From positions 124,001 to 188,000 of the forward strand of contig JAOACR010000003.1 in the NCBI GenBank assembly GCA_026417735.1: a stretch of 64,000 nucleotides of DNA, written 5' to 3'. Positions 1 to 8,607 of this stretch are shown here, in pieces (the first letter of the stretch is position 1; each line of letters opens with the position of its first letter). Made by a program: the position numbers and the translations under genes. A model generated the notes under the pieces. The model was given only the letters and a program-made list of their open reading frames with translations. It did no database searches and was not told where the DNA came from. The DNA is from Kiritimatiellia bacterium. Lineage in GTDB: Bacteria; Verrucomicrobiota; Kiritimatiellia; PWTM01.

Positions 1-184
1 GCCCCTGGCCGCCGACACCGATGCAACCGATCGTGATGCGTTCGCTGGGAGCGACCGCGCCGCCGCGTCCGAGCGCGCTGGCCGGCACAATCAGCGGAGC
101 GGCGGCGAGCGCGGAGGCTCGAAGAAACGTCCGGCGTGAAACGGCACGACCGGCGAAGATCTTCGGATCGCGAGCTGAGCGCAT
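1..184 (-). CDS. Gfo/Idh/MocA-family oxidoreductase, Tat-exported (partial, C-terminus outside window)
   Basis: Only the first 61 codons are present. They encode a twin-arginine signal (S-R-R-T-F-L-R at about residues 15-21) followed by an Ala-rich hydrophobic stretch and then a Rossmann start, R-I-T-I-G-C-I-G-V-G-G-Q-G. This is the usual N-terminus of secreted NAD(P)-dependent Gfo/Idh/MocA oxidoreductases in Verrucomicrobiota and Planctomycetota. The ATG at 184 is preceded by GGAAGGGG at a good distance. It begins only 17 bases after the stop of the fucosidase gene on the same strand, so the two are probably one transcript for sugar breakdown. Substrate unknown. Confidence 0.8.
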   Translation of the reverse strand, partial: MRSARDPKIFAGRAVSRRTFLRASALAAAPLIVPASALGRGGAVAPSERITIGCIGVGGQG

Positions 185-201
185 CGTTTGAACCCCTTCC
201 A

Positions 202-1416
202 TTAGCTGATGCCCGGTGAGGGCGCCGAGGATGCGGCGGGCGACCGCGGCTGGAGCCAACCCTGTGCACGAATGCGGCGGCCGCACTCCCGCAACGTCGC
301 GACGTCATCGGGGTGAATCTCGCCCTCCGGCAGAGGACCTGTGTTCATCAGCAGGTTGCATTGCTGACCGAGCGCGGCGGCAAGACGGTTCAAGGTTTCG
401 GTCGCATCGAGGTGCTTGCCGTCATCGTCCTTTCGGTAGCCCCAGACGTGGGGCTGCAGCGTGTCGCAAATTTCGTTCCACTTGTTGCGGTTTGCGGCCC
501 ACGCGCGAGCAGCAATCCGGGCGTTCTCTTCCCCGATCATCTTGCGCACCCGTTGCTCGAGGGACTGACCGGCGCGCTCCGGCGCGGCGAAGTCCTCGGT
601 GCCGGTCGCGCCCTGCTTGAACGAAATCAGACAGTGCGGCTGCAGTCGGCGGACCAGCGCGTAGGTCTCCTCGATCGGGAACAAATCCGGCCGCGCGTAG
701 TAGCCCATGATAGGATCGAACCATACTCCCGCCAGTGGTCCGTACTGAGTGAGCAGTTCGCGGAGCTGGGCGTGCACGAACTCGATGTAGTGGCGGAAAT
801 CCTCGTCGCGCCGAAAACGGTACGACGGCTCCGGGACGGGGTAGGCGGGACGGGCGGATTTCCATTTCGACACCTCATTGCTGTAGAAGTAGGGGTGTCG
901 CCAGTCCAGCGCGTAGGAGTAGTACAGAAAGAGCCCCAGTTTCTTCTTTCGGCACGCATCGGCGAGCTCCGCGACCAGGTCGCGGCGGGCCGGCGAAGCC
1001 TTCGAGTGGAAGTCATTCTGCGCCGTTTCGAACAGACAGAAGCTGTCGTGGTGGCGCGAGGTCAGGTTCACGTAGCGCATCCCGGCTTCGCAGGCCAGAT
1101 CGGTAATGAAATCCGCGTCAAACCGGCGCGCGGTGAACTGCTCTTTCAAACGTTCGTACTCCGCGACCGGAATTTTTTCGTGCAGCATCACCCACTCACC
1201 GCGGCCCAGAATCGAGTATAGGCCGTAGTGAAGGAACAGTCCGAACTTCGCGTTGCGAAACCAGGCCAGCGAGGCCGCCCGCGGATCACGACGGAAAAGG
1301 TCCGCATAAGACTCGAGATGCGGAGGGACGCAGCCCGTGGCCCCCGCCGGTGCACCCGCCACCGCCATCGTCAACATGCCGCACCGGAAGAACTCGCGGC
1401 GGTTCATGCGGTTCAT
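202..1416 (-). CDS. Alpha-L-fucosidase, GH29 family, Tat-signal lipoprotein-like
   Basis: A 404-residue glycoside hydrolase expected to release terminal alpha-L-fucose from glycans. The N-terminus has a twin-arginine motif (R-R-E-F-F-R, residues 6-11), a hydrophobic stretch and a possible lipobox cysteine (C29), so it is exported. GH29 hallmarks are visible: W-F-R-N-A-K-F-G near 52-59, R-H-H-D near 121-124, and V-W-F-D at 231-234, whose Asp234 is the expected catalytic nucleophile by family position. Most relatives have W-F-D-G; here it is W-F-D-P. The start at 1416 was chosen because AAGGAG lies 9 bases upstream; an upstream ATG overlaps that ribosome binding site. A partial oxidoreductase gene follows. 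Confidence 0.85.
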   Translation of the reverse strand: MNRMNRREFFRCGMLTMAVAGAPAGATGCVPPHLESYADLFRRDPRAASLAWFRNAKFGLFLHYGLYSILGRGEWVMLHEKIPVAEYERLKEQFTARRFDADFITDLACEAGMRYVNLTSRHHDSFCLFETAQNDFHSKASPARRDLVAELADACRKKKLGLFLYYSYALDWRHPYFYSNEVSKWKSARPAYPVPEPSYRFRRDEDFRHYIEFVHAQLRELLTQYGPLAGVWFDPIMGYYARPDLFPIEETYALVRRLQPHCLISFKQGATGTEDFAAPERAGQSLEQRVRKMIGEENARIAARAWAANRNKWNEICDTLQPHVWGYRKDDDGKHLDATETLNRLAAALGQQCNLLMNTGPLPEGEIHPDDVATLRECGRRIRAQGWLQPRSPAASSAPSPGIS

Positions 1417-1457
1417 CGGCACCATCTCCTTGCGGGTCCGGCATACACGCAACCTGC

Positions 1458-1486
1458 ACACTGCCAGACGACCTCGGCCACGTCAA
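1458..1486 (-). promoter_or_regulatory. Candidate sigma70 promoter for the fucosidase operon
   Basis: TTGACG (1486-1481) and CAGTGT (1463-1458) are separated by exactly 17 bases on the minus strand, about 40 bases upstream of the fucosidase start. The -35 is good, the -10 weak. It fits the spacing seen at other genes in the window. Confidence 0.35.
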
Positions 1487-1554
1487 GAGGGTGAGCGGAG
1501 TCCCTCGGCGAGCGGGGAGGTCGGGGGGGGCGCAGCGCGGGTGCTCTCCACCGG

Positions 1555-1583
1555 TTGCGCCACGCACCCCGTGAGTGTAGACT
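1555..1583 (+). promoter_or_regulatory. Candidate sigma70 promoter for xylA
   Basis: TTGCGC (1555-1560), a 17-base spacer and TAGACT (1578-1583) lie about 55 bases before the xylA start. The pattern recurs at many genes of this window. Confidence 0.5.
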
Positions 1584-1638
1584 CCAGCGCAGCCCAGCGG
1601 CGCAGGAATGGAGTGACACAGGGCAGAAGGAGTGCGCA

Positions 1639-2967
1639 ATGAAAGTGCTGATCGGAGATCGGGAGTTCTTCAAGGGCATTGGGAAGATCGCGTATGAAGG
1701 GCCCGAGTCGCGAAATCCTCTCGCATTTCGCTGGTACGATGAGAACCGGGTCGTGGCCGGCAAGAAGCTGCGAGATCATCTCCGCTTTGCGGTTGCCTAT
1801 TGGCACTCGTTTTGTGGCACGGGCAGTGATCCCTTTGGTGCGCCGACACGGCGGCTTCCCTGGCTCAGCGCGACCGATCCGATTCAGCGCGCGAAAGACA
1901 AGATGGATGCCTGCTTCGAGTTCGCGACGAAACTGGGCATTCCGTTCTACTGTTTCCACGACTATGACCTCGTCGAAGAGGGCGACACGCTCGCGGAGAG
2001 CGAGCGCCGGTTGCAGGTGATGGTGGAGTATGCAAAGGCGAAGCAGAAGGCCTCCGGTGTGAAGCTGCTCTGGGGCACCGCGAACCTGTTCAGTCATCCC
2101 CGATACATGAACGGTGCGGCGACAAACCCCGACTTCGCGGTCGTTGCGCGTGCGGGCGCGCAGGTGAAGATGGCGCTGGACATCACGATCGAGCTGGGTG
2201 GAGCCAACTACGTCTTCTGGGGCGGCCGCGAGGGCTATTTGTCGCTGCTGAACACCGACATGAAGCGCGAACTCGAGCACATGGCGCGTTTCCTCGCGAT
2301 GGCGCGCGACTACGCGCGTGCCCAAGGGTGGAAAGGAACACTGCTCATTGAGCCGAAGCCGATGGAACCCTCGAAGCACCAGTACGACTTCGATGCGGCG
2401 ACCGTGATCGGTTTTCTCCGGCACCATGGTCTCGACAAGGACTTCAAACTCAACATCGAGGTGAACCACTCCACGCTGGCAAACCACTCCTTCCAGCACG
2501 AACTCCAGGTGGCGGCAGACGCGGGCATGCTAGGGAGCATTGATGCGAACCGCGGCGACTACCAGAACGGGTGGGACACCGACCAATTCCCGGTGAACCT
2601 CTACGAACTGGTGGAGGCGATGTTGGTGATCCTGCCGGCGGGGGGGTTCAAGACCGGCGGCATCAACTTTGATGCGAAGGTTCGTCGGAACTCGACCGAC
2701 CTGGAGGACATGGTGATCGCGCACATTACTGGCATGGATGCCTTTGCGCGCGCGCTGATCGTCGCGGACGAGATCCTGCGGAGCTCGCCATATCTGAAGC
2801 TGCGACGTGAGCGGTATGCCTCGTTTGACTCCGGCGACGGGGCCAAGTTTGAAAAGGGCAAGCTGACGCTCGAAGATCTCCACCGGATCGCGATGAGCCA
2901 GGGCGAGCCCAAGCAGATCAGTGGCAAACAAGAACTCTACGAACTCATCCTGAGCCAGTACCTCTGA
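1639..2967 (+). CDS. xylA: Xylose isomerase
   Basis: A 442-residue cytoplasmic TIM-barrel enzyme interconverting D-xylose and D-xylulose (and D-glucose/fructose), with two divalent metals. Family residues are visible: F-H-D-Y-D at 106-110 with the catalytic His107, W-G-G-R-E-G-Y at 194-200, and the metal-binding run with Glu238, Lys240 and His247 ([10 protein letters not shown]). Length matches the family of about 440. The ATG at 1639 follows AGAAGGAG at good spacing; upstream in-frame codons belong to the leader. Alone in its transcript, divergent from the fucosidase operon and convergent with a NIPSNAP gene. No xylulokinase is in the window. Confidence 0.95.
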   Translation: MKVLIGDREFFKGIGKIAYEGPESRNPLAFRWYDENRVVAGKKLRDHLRFAVAYWHSFCGTGSDPFGAPTRRLPWLSATDPIQRAKDKMDACFEFATKLGIPFYCFHDYDLVEEGDTLAESERRLQVMVEYAKAKQKASGVKLLWGTANLFSHPRYMNGAATNPDFAVVARAGAQVKMALDITIELGGANYVFWGGREGYLSLLNTDMKRELEHMARFLAMARDYARAQGWKGTLLIEPKPMEPSKHQYDFDAATVIGFLRHHGLDKDFKLNIEVNHSTLANHSFQHELQVAADAGMLGSIDANRGDYQNGWDTDQFPVNLYELVEAMLVILPAGGFKTGGINFDAKVRRNSTDLEDMVIAHITGMDAFARALIVADEILRSSPYLKLRRERYASFDSGDGAKFEKGKLTLEDLHRIAMSQGEPKQISGKQELYELILSQYL

Positions 2968-2984
2968 GCCGACCGGCGGTGAGC

Positions 2985-3036
2985 GATCGCGCGCGCGCAT
3001 GCCACACGTCGCGCGCGGTGGTGGCACCGCGCGATC
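2985..3036. terminator. Long hairpin between convergent genes, possible bidirectional terminator
   Basis: GATCGCGCG at 2985-2993 pairs perfectly with CGCGCGATC at 3028-3036, with an inner GCCAC/GTGGC pairing (3001-3005 and 3021-3025). It lies between the 3' ends of xylA and the NIPSNAP gene and overlaps the latter's stop codon. There is no strong T-run, so intrinsic termination is uncertain. Confidence 0.35.
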
Positions 3037-3823
3037 AAATGTCTGAACCTGGCAGAGGGCGCAGGATGAGGTTCACGATTTGTGAGACGGTGTCGGTGTA
3101 GCGCGGATCGTCCTTCAGCTTCAGCCATGCGGGATCCGCTCGGAAGGCGGCCCACGCGGTTTCCAGCTGCTGGCGATTTTCAAACGCAAGCAGATAGATG
3201 AGGCTGGGAAGGCGGACGCCGGCGACGGAAGCGCCAAACAAGACTGGCCGGAGGCCCACGCGATCGAAGATCGCGATTTCGCCGCCGTCATCGAACATGT
3301 GGACCTTCCAGCGTGCGCGGTCTTCATTGTGGCTTTCGTAGATGCGCAGTTGAACGATGCGGTCCGGCCCTTTCGCCGGGACGCGAACGCGCGGGCACAT
3401 GCGAAAGCTTCGGAGCAGCTGCGTGTCGCGCCGCAGATAGAGCGGGTCCCTCATGGGTGTGGCGAGCGCGTTGGTTTCCGCGGCGAGGTAGGTGGGGTCG
3501 GCGGCGAGACGTTCATCGAGGTTCATCACGGACTGCGCATCGGGATGGGGAATGACGACGTAGAGGCGCAGTTCGAGGTTCGTATCGCTGGCGAGGTGGG
3601 GGTTGTCGGTGGCCGCCGCATGAAACAGGCCGACGGGCTCGCAGCGGAGACGCCGGAGCGCTGGCGCGAGCGCTTCTGCGGCAAACGCGGCAAACCTTTC
3701 GCGGCGGTCGCGTGACGCAAAGAAATAGGTCCGAAGTTCGACGGGCTGGCGCTCCTCCGCCGGTGCAAGGCCGCCGGACAGCGTCATGGCCGCAAGAAAA
3801 ACGACGAAACGCCTCGTTCGCAT
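3035..3823 (-). CDS. NIPSNAP-family secreted protein
   Basis: A 262-residue protein with an N-terminal signal peptide (hydrophobic V-V-F-L-A-A-M-T-L-S-G-G, then A-E-E) and two ferredoxin-like NIPSNAP repeats. The first begins at V-E-L-R-T-Y near residue 28; the second begins at V-Q-L-R-I-Y and contains the conserved G-G-E-I-A-I-F, a Leu-Pro-Ser segment and the A-W-A-A-F stretch. Bacterial family members are of unknown function; many sit beside carbohydrate genes in Verrucomicrobiota and Planctomycetota. The ATG at 3823 is preferred to a GTG two codons earlier because GGAGG is 5 bases upstream of it. It is a single-gene unit. Confidence 0.8.
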   Translation of the reverse strand: MRTRRFVVFLAAMTLSGGLAPAEERQPVELRTYFFASRDRRERFAAFAAEALAPALRRLRCEPVGLFHAAATDNPHLASDTNLELRLYVVIPHPDAQSVMNLDERLAADPTYLAAETNALATPMRDPLYLRRDTQLLRSFRMCPRVRVPAKGPDRIVQLRIYESHNEDRARWKVHMFDDGGEIAIFDRVGLRPVLFGASVAGVRLPSLIYLLAFENRQQLETAWAAFRADPAWLKLKDDPRYTDTVSQIVNLILRPLPGSDI

Positions 3824-3846
3824 GTTCACCTCCGTCAGTGGTCGGC

Positions 3847-3875
3847 CTTGTACGATCTTTGAGGACGAACCGCAA
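3847..3875 (-). promoter_or_regulatory. Candidate sigma70 promoter for the NIPSNAP gene
   Basis: On the minus strand TTGCGG (3875-3870), 17 bases, then TACAAG (3852-3847). It ends 23 bases before the ATG, giving a leader of roughly 17 bases that holds the GGAGG. Confidence 0.45.
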
Positions 3876-3903
3876 CTCGCGTTGCCATCAGTGCCCCCCA
3901 GCC

Positions 3904-3931
3904 TTGCGCATCAGGACAACTGGCGTAGGTT
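3904..3931 (+). promoter_or_regulatory. Candidate sigma70 promoter for the peroxiredoxin gene
   Basis: TTGCGC (3904-3909), 16 bases, TAGGTT (3926-3931), 25 bases before the ATG at 3957. Spacing is one base shorter than at most others here. Confidence 0.4.
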
Positions 3932-3956
3932 GTGCCAGCAAGGTCGGAGAAACACC

Positions 3957-4421
3957 ATGAGTCTGGAGATCGGTCAGCCGGCGCCCGCATTTGAACTTCC
4001 AGACCAGCACGGCCGCAAGGTGTCACTCTCTAGCCTGCGCGGCCACAAGACGCTGATCTACTTCTATCCGAAGGCCGACACACCCGGTTGTACGAAACAG
4101 GCGTGTGCGCTTCGCGACGCGCTGGACGAGCTCGGTCGTGCAGGTGTGGCGGTCGTCGGAATCAGCCCGGATCCGCCCGCTGCGCAAGAGCGTTTCGACG
4201 TGAAATACCGCCTCGGCTTCCCGTTGTTGTCGGACGAGGACCACCAGGTTGCCGCCAAGTACGGTGCATGGGGCGAAAAGACCATGTACGGGAAGACCTC
4301 CATGGGCATGATCCGGTCCGCATTTTTGCTAGATGAGGAGGGGCGCGTGATCGCGGCCTGGGTTCCTATCCGGCCAGAGGAAACGGTGCCCAACGTGCTT
4401 GCCGCGCTGACGCGGTGCTGA
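3957..4421 (+). CDS. bcp: Thioredoxin-dependent peroxiredoxin, BCP/PrxQ type
   Basis: A 154-residue cytoplasmic thiol peroxidase of the bacterioferritin-comigratory-protein class that reduces H2O2 and organic hydroperoxides with electrons from thioredoxin. The active-site segment is P-K-A-D-T-P-G-C-T-K-Q-A-C (38-50): Cys45 is the peroxidatic cysteine, and Cys50 occupies the resolving position seen in E. coli BCP. Length is typical. The ATG at 3957 follows GGAG and fits the conserved start (M-S-L-E-I-G-Q-P-A-P); the longer reading frame upstream covers the promoter. Apparently monocistronic. Confidence 0.92.
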   Translation: MSLEIGQPAPAFELPDQHGRKVSLSSLRGHKTLIYFYPKADTPGCTKQACALRDALDELGRAGVAVVGISPDPPAAQERFDVKYRLGFPLLSDEDHQVAAKYGAWGEKTMYGKTSMGMIRSAFLLDEEGRVIAAWVPIRPEETVPNVLAALTRC

Positions 4422-4486
4422 CCCCGCGCCGGGGTGCGGTTGGCGCCTCGTGGGACGGACGGCGCCCTGCCGATCCGCCACCGTGG

Positions 4487-4515
4487 TTGGACTTTTGGTT
4501 GCGGAGGGTTAGAAT
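4487..4515 (+). promoter_or_regulatory. Candidate sigma70 promoter for the Gfo/Idh gene
   Basis: TTGGAC (4487-4492), 17 bases, TAGAAT (4510-4515), about 30 bases before the ATG at 4545. One of the best matches to the promoter pattern of this window. Confidence 0.55.
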
Positions 4516-4544
4516 GCGCCGCATCCAACTCCATGGAGGTTTCG

Positions 4545-5873
4545 ATGACGGGGCGTGGTGATCTGACTCGTCGTTCGTTTCTTCGGGGTGCGATCGCTAC
4601 GAGCGCGCCCATGGTGCTGCCGGCCCGTCTGTTTTCGGCTCAGGCGCCGAGCGGACGCATCACGATGGGGTTCATCGGGATGGGAAAACAGTCCCGCTCG
4701 CTGCTGGGCACTTTCCTGTGGCGCACTCAGGTGTTGGCGGTCTGCGACGTCGACACCACCCGGCGGGAAGATGCGGTCGCAAAGGCGAAACGATTCTATG
4801 AAGAGCACCGAGACCTCGGTGTGCCGGATGTTACGGGCTACAACGATTTCCGCGATCTGCTGGCGCGAAAGGACCTCGACGCGATCTGTATTGCGACGCC
4901 GGACCACTGGCATGCGATCCAGACGATTGCGTCGGTGAAGTCGGGCCGCGACGTCTATTGCGAAAAGCCGCTCACGCACAACATCCACGAGGCGATCGAG
5001 GTGATGAAGGCGGTGGCGCAGCATCGGCGGGTGCTGCAGACCGGCTCGATGCAACGTTCCTCCAAGGAGTTCCGGATCGCCTGCGAGTTGGTTCGCAACG
5101 GGGTGATCGGCAAGATCGAGCGGGTGGAGTGCAGTTTCGGCGACCCCGCTGTCCCTTGTGATCTGCCGGCGGAGCCGGAAGAGCCGGGGCTGGATTGGAA
5201 CCTGTGGTTGGGGCCGGCGCCGATGCGACCCTACAATTCGGTGCTGAGTCCACGGGGTCTCCACGATCACTTTCCACACTGGCGGCGATACCGCGAATAC
5301 GGCGGCGGTATGGTGACGGATTGGGGCGCACATCACCTCGACATTGCGCAGTGGGGGCTCGGGATGGACGAGAGCGGACCGGTGGAGGTGCGCCCGCCGA
5401 CCGACCCCAACGCGAAGCGAGGCGCGACGCTCATCTACGCGAATGGGGTGCGCGTGATCCACAAGGATGGATTTGGAGTGCACTTTTTCGGGTCGGAGGG
5501 CGAAGTGAAGGTCAACCGCGGAAAGTTTGAGCTGATCATCAAGGGGGAGACGGTCGCCTCCTCCAACCGCGAAAAGACCTCGTGCGCGGCCGAAGTGGCG
5601 AAGGCCGAAAGGATGTTCCTTGCCAATGCGAAGGTGCGCCTCTACGAGAGCAAGTCGCACAGCGATGACTTCCTCGCGCGGATGAGGGACCGTGGCAAGC
5701 CGATTGCCAGCGAGGTGGTCGGGGCTCGCACCGCCATTTGTTGCCACCTGATGAATCTCGCTTACTACCACCGGCAGGTGATTCGGTGGGATCCCGGCAA
5801 GCTCGAGTTCGCCGGCAGCACCGGCGATCCCACCTGGTTGACGCGCAACTACCGTTCCCCCTGGCGGGTGTAG
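4545..5873 (+). CDS. Gfo/Idh/MocA-family oxidoreductase, Tat-exported
   Basis: A 442-residue NAD(P)-dependent sugar or polyol oxidoreductase. The Tat signal R-R-S-F-L-R-G (9-15) precedes a hydrophobic stretch ending near A-Q-A. The Rossmann motif is G-F-I-G-M-G (42-47); A-T-P-D-H-W-H and C-E-K-P-L (about 117-143) are the conserved nucleotide and catalytic lysine segments; G-G-G-M-V-T-D-W-G-A-H-H-L-D is the substrate-side motif of the exported clade. The start was set by GGAGG located 5 bases upstream. It converges on a DUF1080 gene; in these phyla the two families often act together on keto-glycosides, so a role in periplasmic 3-keto sugar processing is inferred. Confidence 0.85.
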   Translation: MTGRGDLTRRSFLRGAIATSAPMVLPARLFSAQAPSGRITMGFIGMGKQSRSLLGTFLWRTQVLAVCDVDTTRREDAVAKAKRFYEEHRDLGVPDVTGYNDFRDLLARKDLDAICIATPDHWHAIQTIASVKSGRDVYCEKPLTHNIHEAIEVMKAVAQHRRVLQTGSMQRSSKEFRIACELVRNGVIGKIERVECSFGDPAVPCDLPAEPEEPGLDWNLWLGPAPMRPYNSVLSPRGLHDHFPHWRRYREYGGGMVTDWGAHHLDIAQWGLGMDESGPVEVRPPTDPNAKRGATLIYANGVRVIHKDGFGVHFFGSEGEVKVNRGKFELIIKGETVASSNREKTSCAAEVAKAERMFLANAKVRLYESKSHSDDFLARMRDRGKPIASEVVGARTAICCHLMNLAYYHRQVIRWDPGKLEFAGSTGDPTWLTRNYRSPWRV

Positions 5874-5919
5874 CCGCCGATGGTCGGCCCCACGCGGTCG
5901 GGGCGAGCGCTCGTGAGTG

Positions 5920-6597
5920 TTACCGCAGCTCGCGCAGGCGCAGGTTGCGCCAGCGCACCTCGTAGGGGCCGGCGCCCTTGGGCACGCTGTGGACCTGCAG
6001 CCCGATGAAGCCGGTCGGATGTGTCTGGTAGATCGCCTCGTCCACCAGGTCTTCCACCGGTTCCCCATTGATCCAAGTTTGAATTCGCGGGCCGCGCGCG
6101 ACAATTCGATAGCGATTCCATTCGCCGTCTCGGAACTTTCTGTGCGGGATCAGCCGTTCTCTCGGCGTCAACCACCCACGGCCGGTCGCCTCGCCGTAGA
6201 CATAGCCAGCCTCTGCGCCGTTTTGCCCGCTGCACTCGATCTCCACCTGCGGACCGTACACTCGACCGGCAACGCCCTTGCGGCCACTGTCACCGGGCAG
6301 GGTCTTTGTCTTGGAGCGGATCTGGACGCCCGAGTTCAGACCACAGTCAAGCTTGACCTCGAACTCGAGTTCAAAGTCCGCGAACTCGCGCAGGGTGCAC
6401 AGAAACGAGTTCGGACTGCCTTCGGTGGTCCGGCCGACAATTGCGCCGTCCTCCACACGGTATGTCGCGGTCCCGTTGAGCTGTGTCCAACCGTTGAGCG
6501 TGGCCCCGTCAAAGAGGTTTGTCCATCCGTCTGCCGCCCTCGAACTGGCGACGCCCATCACGACGATGGCGATGCCGCTCCGGATGCTCATGGTCAT
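5920..6597 (-). CDS. DUF1080 (3-keto-disaccharide hydrolase-like) secreted protein
   Basis: A 225-residue protein with a signal peptide (about residues 1-20, ending A-A-D) followed by a single concanavalin-like beta-sandwich of the DUF1080 family. Typical landmarks are W-T-N-L-F-D-G-A-T-L-N-G-W right after the signal, an N-S-G-V-Q-I-R-S segment, and E-W-N-R-Y-R-I-V near the C-terminal third. Some family members hydrolyse 3-keto-glycosides; the exact substrate here cannot be read. GGAGG lies 10 bases before the ATG at 6597; a second ATG two codons on is also possible. It converges on the Gfo/Idh gene, its likely functional partner. Confidence 0.8.
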   Translation of the reverse strand: MTMSIRSGIAIVVMGVASSRAADGWTNLFDGATLNGWTQLNGTATYRVEDGAIVGRTTEGSPNSFLCTLREFADFELEFEVKLDCGLNSGVQIRSKTKTLPGDSGRKGVAGRVYGPQVEIECSGQNGAEAGYVYGEATGRGWLTPRERLIPHRKFRDGEWNRYRIVARGPRIQTWINGEPVEDLVDEAIYQTHPTGFIGLQVHSVPKGAGPYEVRWRNLRLRELR

Positions 6598-6835
6598 TTC
6601 GCTTGTACCTCCACGGCGACGTGCCGGTGCACATTTTGTAGCGCGAACGCCGTCGTTCCGTCGAGCGGCAGCGCGCGCTCGGAAGTACGAAACGTGGGAT
6701 TCTTTCGCGCACGAGGTCTTCACAAATCCGGAGGAGGACGGTCATTACGACGGCGGGGGAGGGTGGGGCGGGTGGACGAGCCGGTTGTCCGCTTGCGGCA
6801 GCGGCGCAGGCTCCGTACACTGCGGCGCCGCGGTG

Positions 6836-7150
6836 ATGACAACGTCGAGTTCTTCATCTGCACCGGAAGCGATGCGCGCGGAGGTTCGCCGTGTGGCAGC
6901 CCTCGCGCGGCTCTATCTGGAGGAAGAGGTCGCGGAGCGAATTGCGCGGGACCTTGGACGGATCCTCGAATATGTCCGGCAGCTCGACGAACTTGATTTG
7001 GAGGGGGTTGAGCCGACCGCTCATGCGATGCCCGTCAGCAACGTCTTCCGGCCGGACGAGATCGAAGCCGGGCTTTCCCCTGAGATGGCCCTGCGCAACG
7101 CGCCCGCGGCGCGGGACGGTCTGTTTTTAGTTCCGCGGATCCTCGAGTGA
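6836..7150 (+). CDS. gatC: Aspartyl/glutamyl-tRNA amidotransferase subunit C
   Basis: The small subunit of the GatCAB transamidosome, about 104 residues, which stabilises GatA and docks it to GatB. The conserved run V-R-R-V-A-A-L-A-R-L begins about 16 residues in, followed by the acidic I-L-E-Y-V-R-Q-L-D-E-L-D segment and the C-terminal R-D-G-L-F-L-V-P motif. Two starts are possible: ATG 6836 (chosen, no clear ribosome site) or ATG 6872, preceded by GGAAG and closer to the usual family N-terminus. Its stop overlaps the start of gatA (TGATG). Confidence 0.88.
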   Translation: MTTSSSSSAPEAMRAEVRRVAALARLYLEEEVAERIARDLGRILEYVRQLDELDLEGVEPTAHAMPVSNVFRPDEIEAGLSPEMALRNAPAARDGLFLVPRILE

Positions 7151-8607
7151 TGGCGATGAACGCGCCCGCCGCCTGGACGCTCGCGGAAACACGCGCTCGG
7201 CTAGCGGCGCGGGATGTTTCCGCGAGGGAGGTGGTCGAATCGGTTCTTGAGGCCATTGAGCGTCGAAACGGGGAGTTGAACGCCTACATTTCGGTGGATG
7301 CGGACGCGGCGCTCGCCGCAGCGCACGAGGCTGACGAGCGGCGCTCCCGTGGCGATTCGGCACCCCTGCTGGGTGTGCCGATCGGCGTGAAGGACAACAT
7401 TGCGGTGCGCGACGCGCCGTGCACGTGCGCGTCCCGGATGCTGGCGAATTACCGCTCGCCCTACGATTCGACCGTTGCCGCGCGTCTGCGCGCCACGGGA
7501 GCGATCCTGCTGGGACGGCTCAACCTCGACGAGTTCGCGATGGGATCGAGCACGGAGACGTCCGCGTTCGGGCCCGTTCGAAATCCATGGGATCCGGAGC
7601 GCGTCGCCGGGGGCTCCAGTGGTGGTTCCGCGGCGGCCGTTGCGGCGAACCTGGCGATTGCGGCGCTCGGCAGCGACACGGGCGGATCGATCCGCCAACC
7701 CGCCTCGTTCTGTGGTTGTGTTGGTCTGAAACCCACCTACGGGCGTGTGTCGAGATACGGTCTGGTTGCGTACGCGTCGTCGCTGGATCAAATCGGTCCG
7801 ATCACGAAAACGGTGCTCGATGCGGCCATTCTATTGGATGCGATCGCGGGCCGAGATCCTCGGGATTCAACAACGCTGGAGGTGCCCCCTCCCGGTTGTG
7901 AGCGGGCGCTCGAGACGGCATCGCAAGATCTCCGGGGGGTGCGGATCGGGATCCCGGGCGAGTACTTTATTGGTGGCCTGGACGCGGAGGTCGAGCGGCT
8001 GGTGCGTGGTGCGATTACGCGGGCCGGCGCGCTCGGCGCGGAGATCGTCGCGGTGAGCCTTCCGCACACACGCCATGCGATCGCGTCGTACTACCTGATT
8101 GCAACCGCGGAGGCTTCGGCAAACCTGGCGCGATATGACGGCGTTCGCTACGGTCTGCGGGTCTCCGCCGAGGGCGTGACCGAGATGTACGCGCGTACCC
8201 GAGGGGCGGGGTTTGGACTGGAGGTGCGGCGCCGGATCATCTTGGGCACGCATGCGCTGTCGGCCGGCTACTACGACCAGTATTACCTGCGCGCCCAGAA
8301 GGTCCGCACGCTGATTCGGCGCGACTTCGCGGCCGCGTTTGAGCGGTGCGATGTGATCGCCGGTCCGGTCGCGCCGACGCCGGCGTTTCGGCTCGGCGAA
8401 AACCTGGACGACCCGCTGAAAATGTACCTCAGTGACGTCTACACCGTGCCGGTCAATCTGGCCGGCGTTTGCGCGGTGTCAGTGCCGGCAGGGCGCACCT
8501 CGGCCGGGCTGCCGGTGGGCCTGCAGTTGATCGGACCGGCGATGGGCGAGGCGTCACTGTTGCGTGTCGCACGAGCGCTCGAGCGGGAACGAGAAACGCC
8601 TCCATGA
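7150..8607 (+). CDS. gatA: Aspartyl/glutamyl-tRNA amidotransferase subunit A
   Basis: A 485-residue amidase-signature enzyme that liberates ammonia from glutamine for transamidation of Glu-tRNA(Gln) and/or Asp-tRNA(Asn). The Lys-cisSer-Ser triad is clear: Lys81 in G-V-K-D-N, Ser156 in G-G-S-S-G-G-S, and Ser180 in S-D-T-G-G-S. The following V-G-L-K-P-T-Y-G-R-V-S-R-Y-G-L is the family's most conserved stretch. The ATG at 7150 overlaps the gatC stop, and the gene ends by overlapping the gatB start (ATGA), so the three subunits are translationally coupled. Its presence implies indirect charging of tRNA-Gln and/or tRNA-Asn. Confidence 0.96.
   Translation: MAMNAPAAWTLAETRARLAARDVSAREVVESVLEAIERRNGELNAYISVDADAALAAAHEADERRSRGDSAPLLGVPIGVKDNIAVRDAPCTCASRMLANYRSPYDSTVAARLRATGAILLGRLNLDEFAMGSSTETSAFGPVRNPWDPERVAGGSSGGSAAAVAANLAIAALGSDTGGSIRQPASFCGCVGLKPTYGRVSRYGLVAYASSLDQIGPITKTVLDAAILLDAIAGRDPRDSTTLEVPPPGCERALETASQDLRGVRIGIPGEYFIGGLDAEVERLVRGAITRAGALGAEIVAVSLPHTRHAIASYYLIATAEASANLARYDGVRYGLRVSAEGVTEMYARTRGAGFGLEVRRRIILGTHALSAGYYDQYYLRAQKVRTLIRRDFAAAFERCDVIAGPVAPTPAFRLGENLDDPLKMYLSDVYTVPVNLAGVCAVSVPAGRTSAGLPVGLQLIGPAMGEASLLRVARALERERETPP

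Noticed and set aside
4509-6104. 531-codon open frame on the minus strand
   Set aside because: It lies entirely opposite the Gfo/Idh gene and part of the DUF1080 gene, is Arg/His-rich without domains, and has no ribosome site: a GC-rich shadow.
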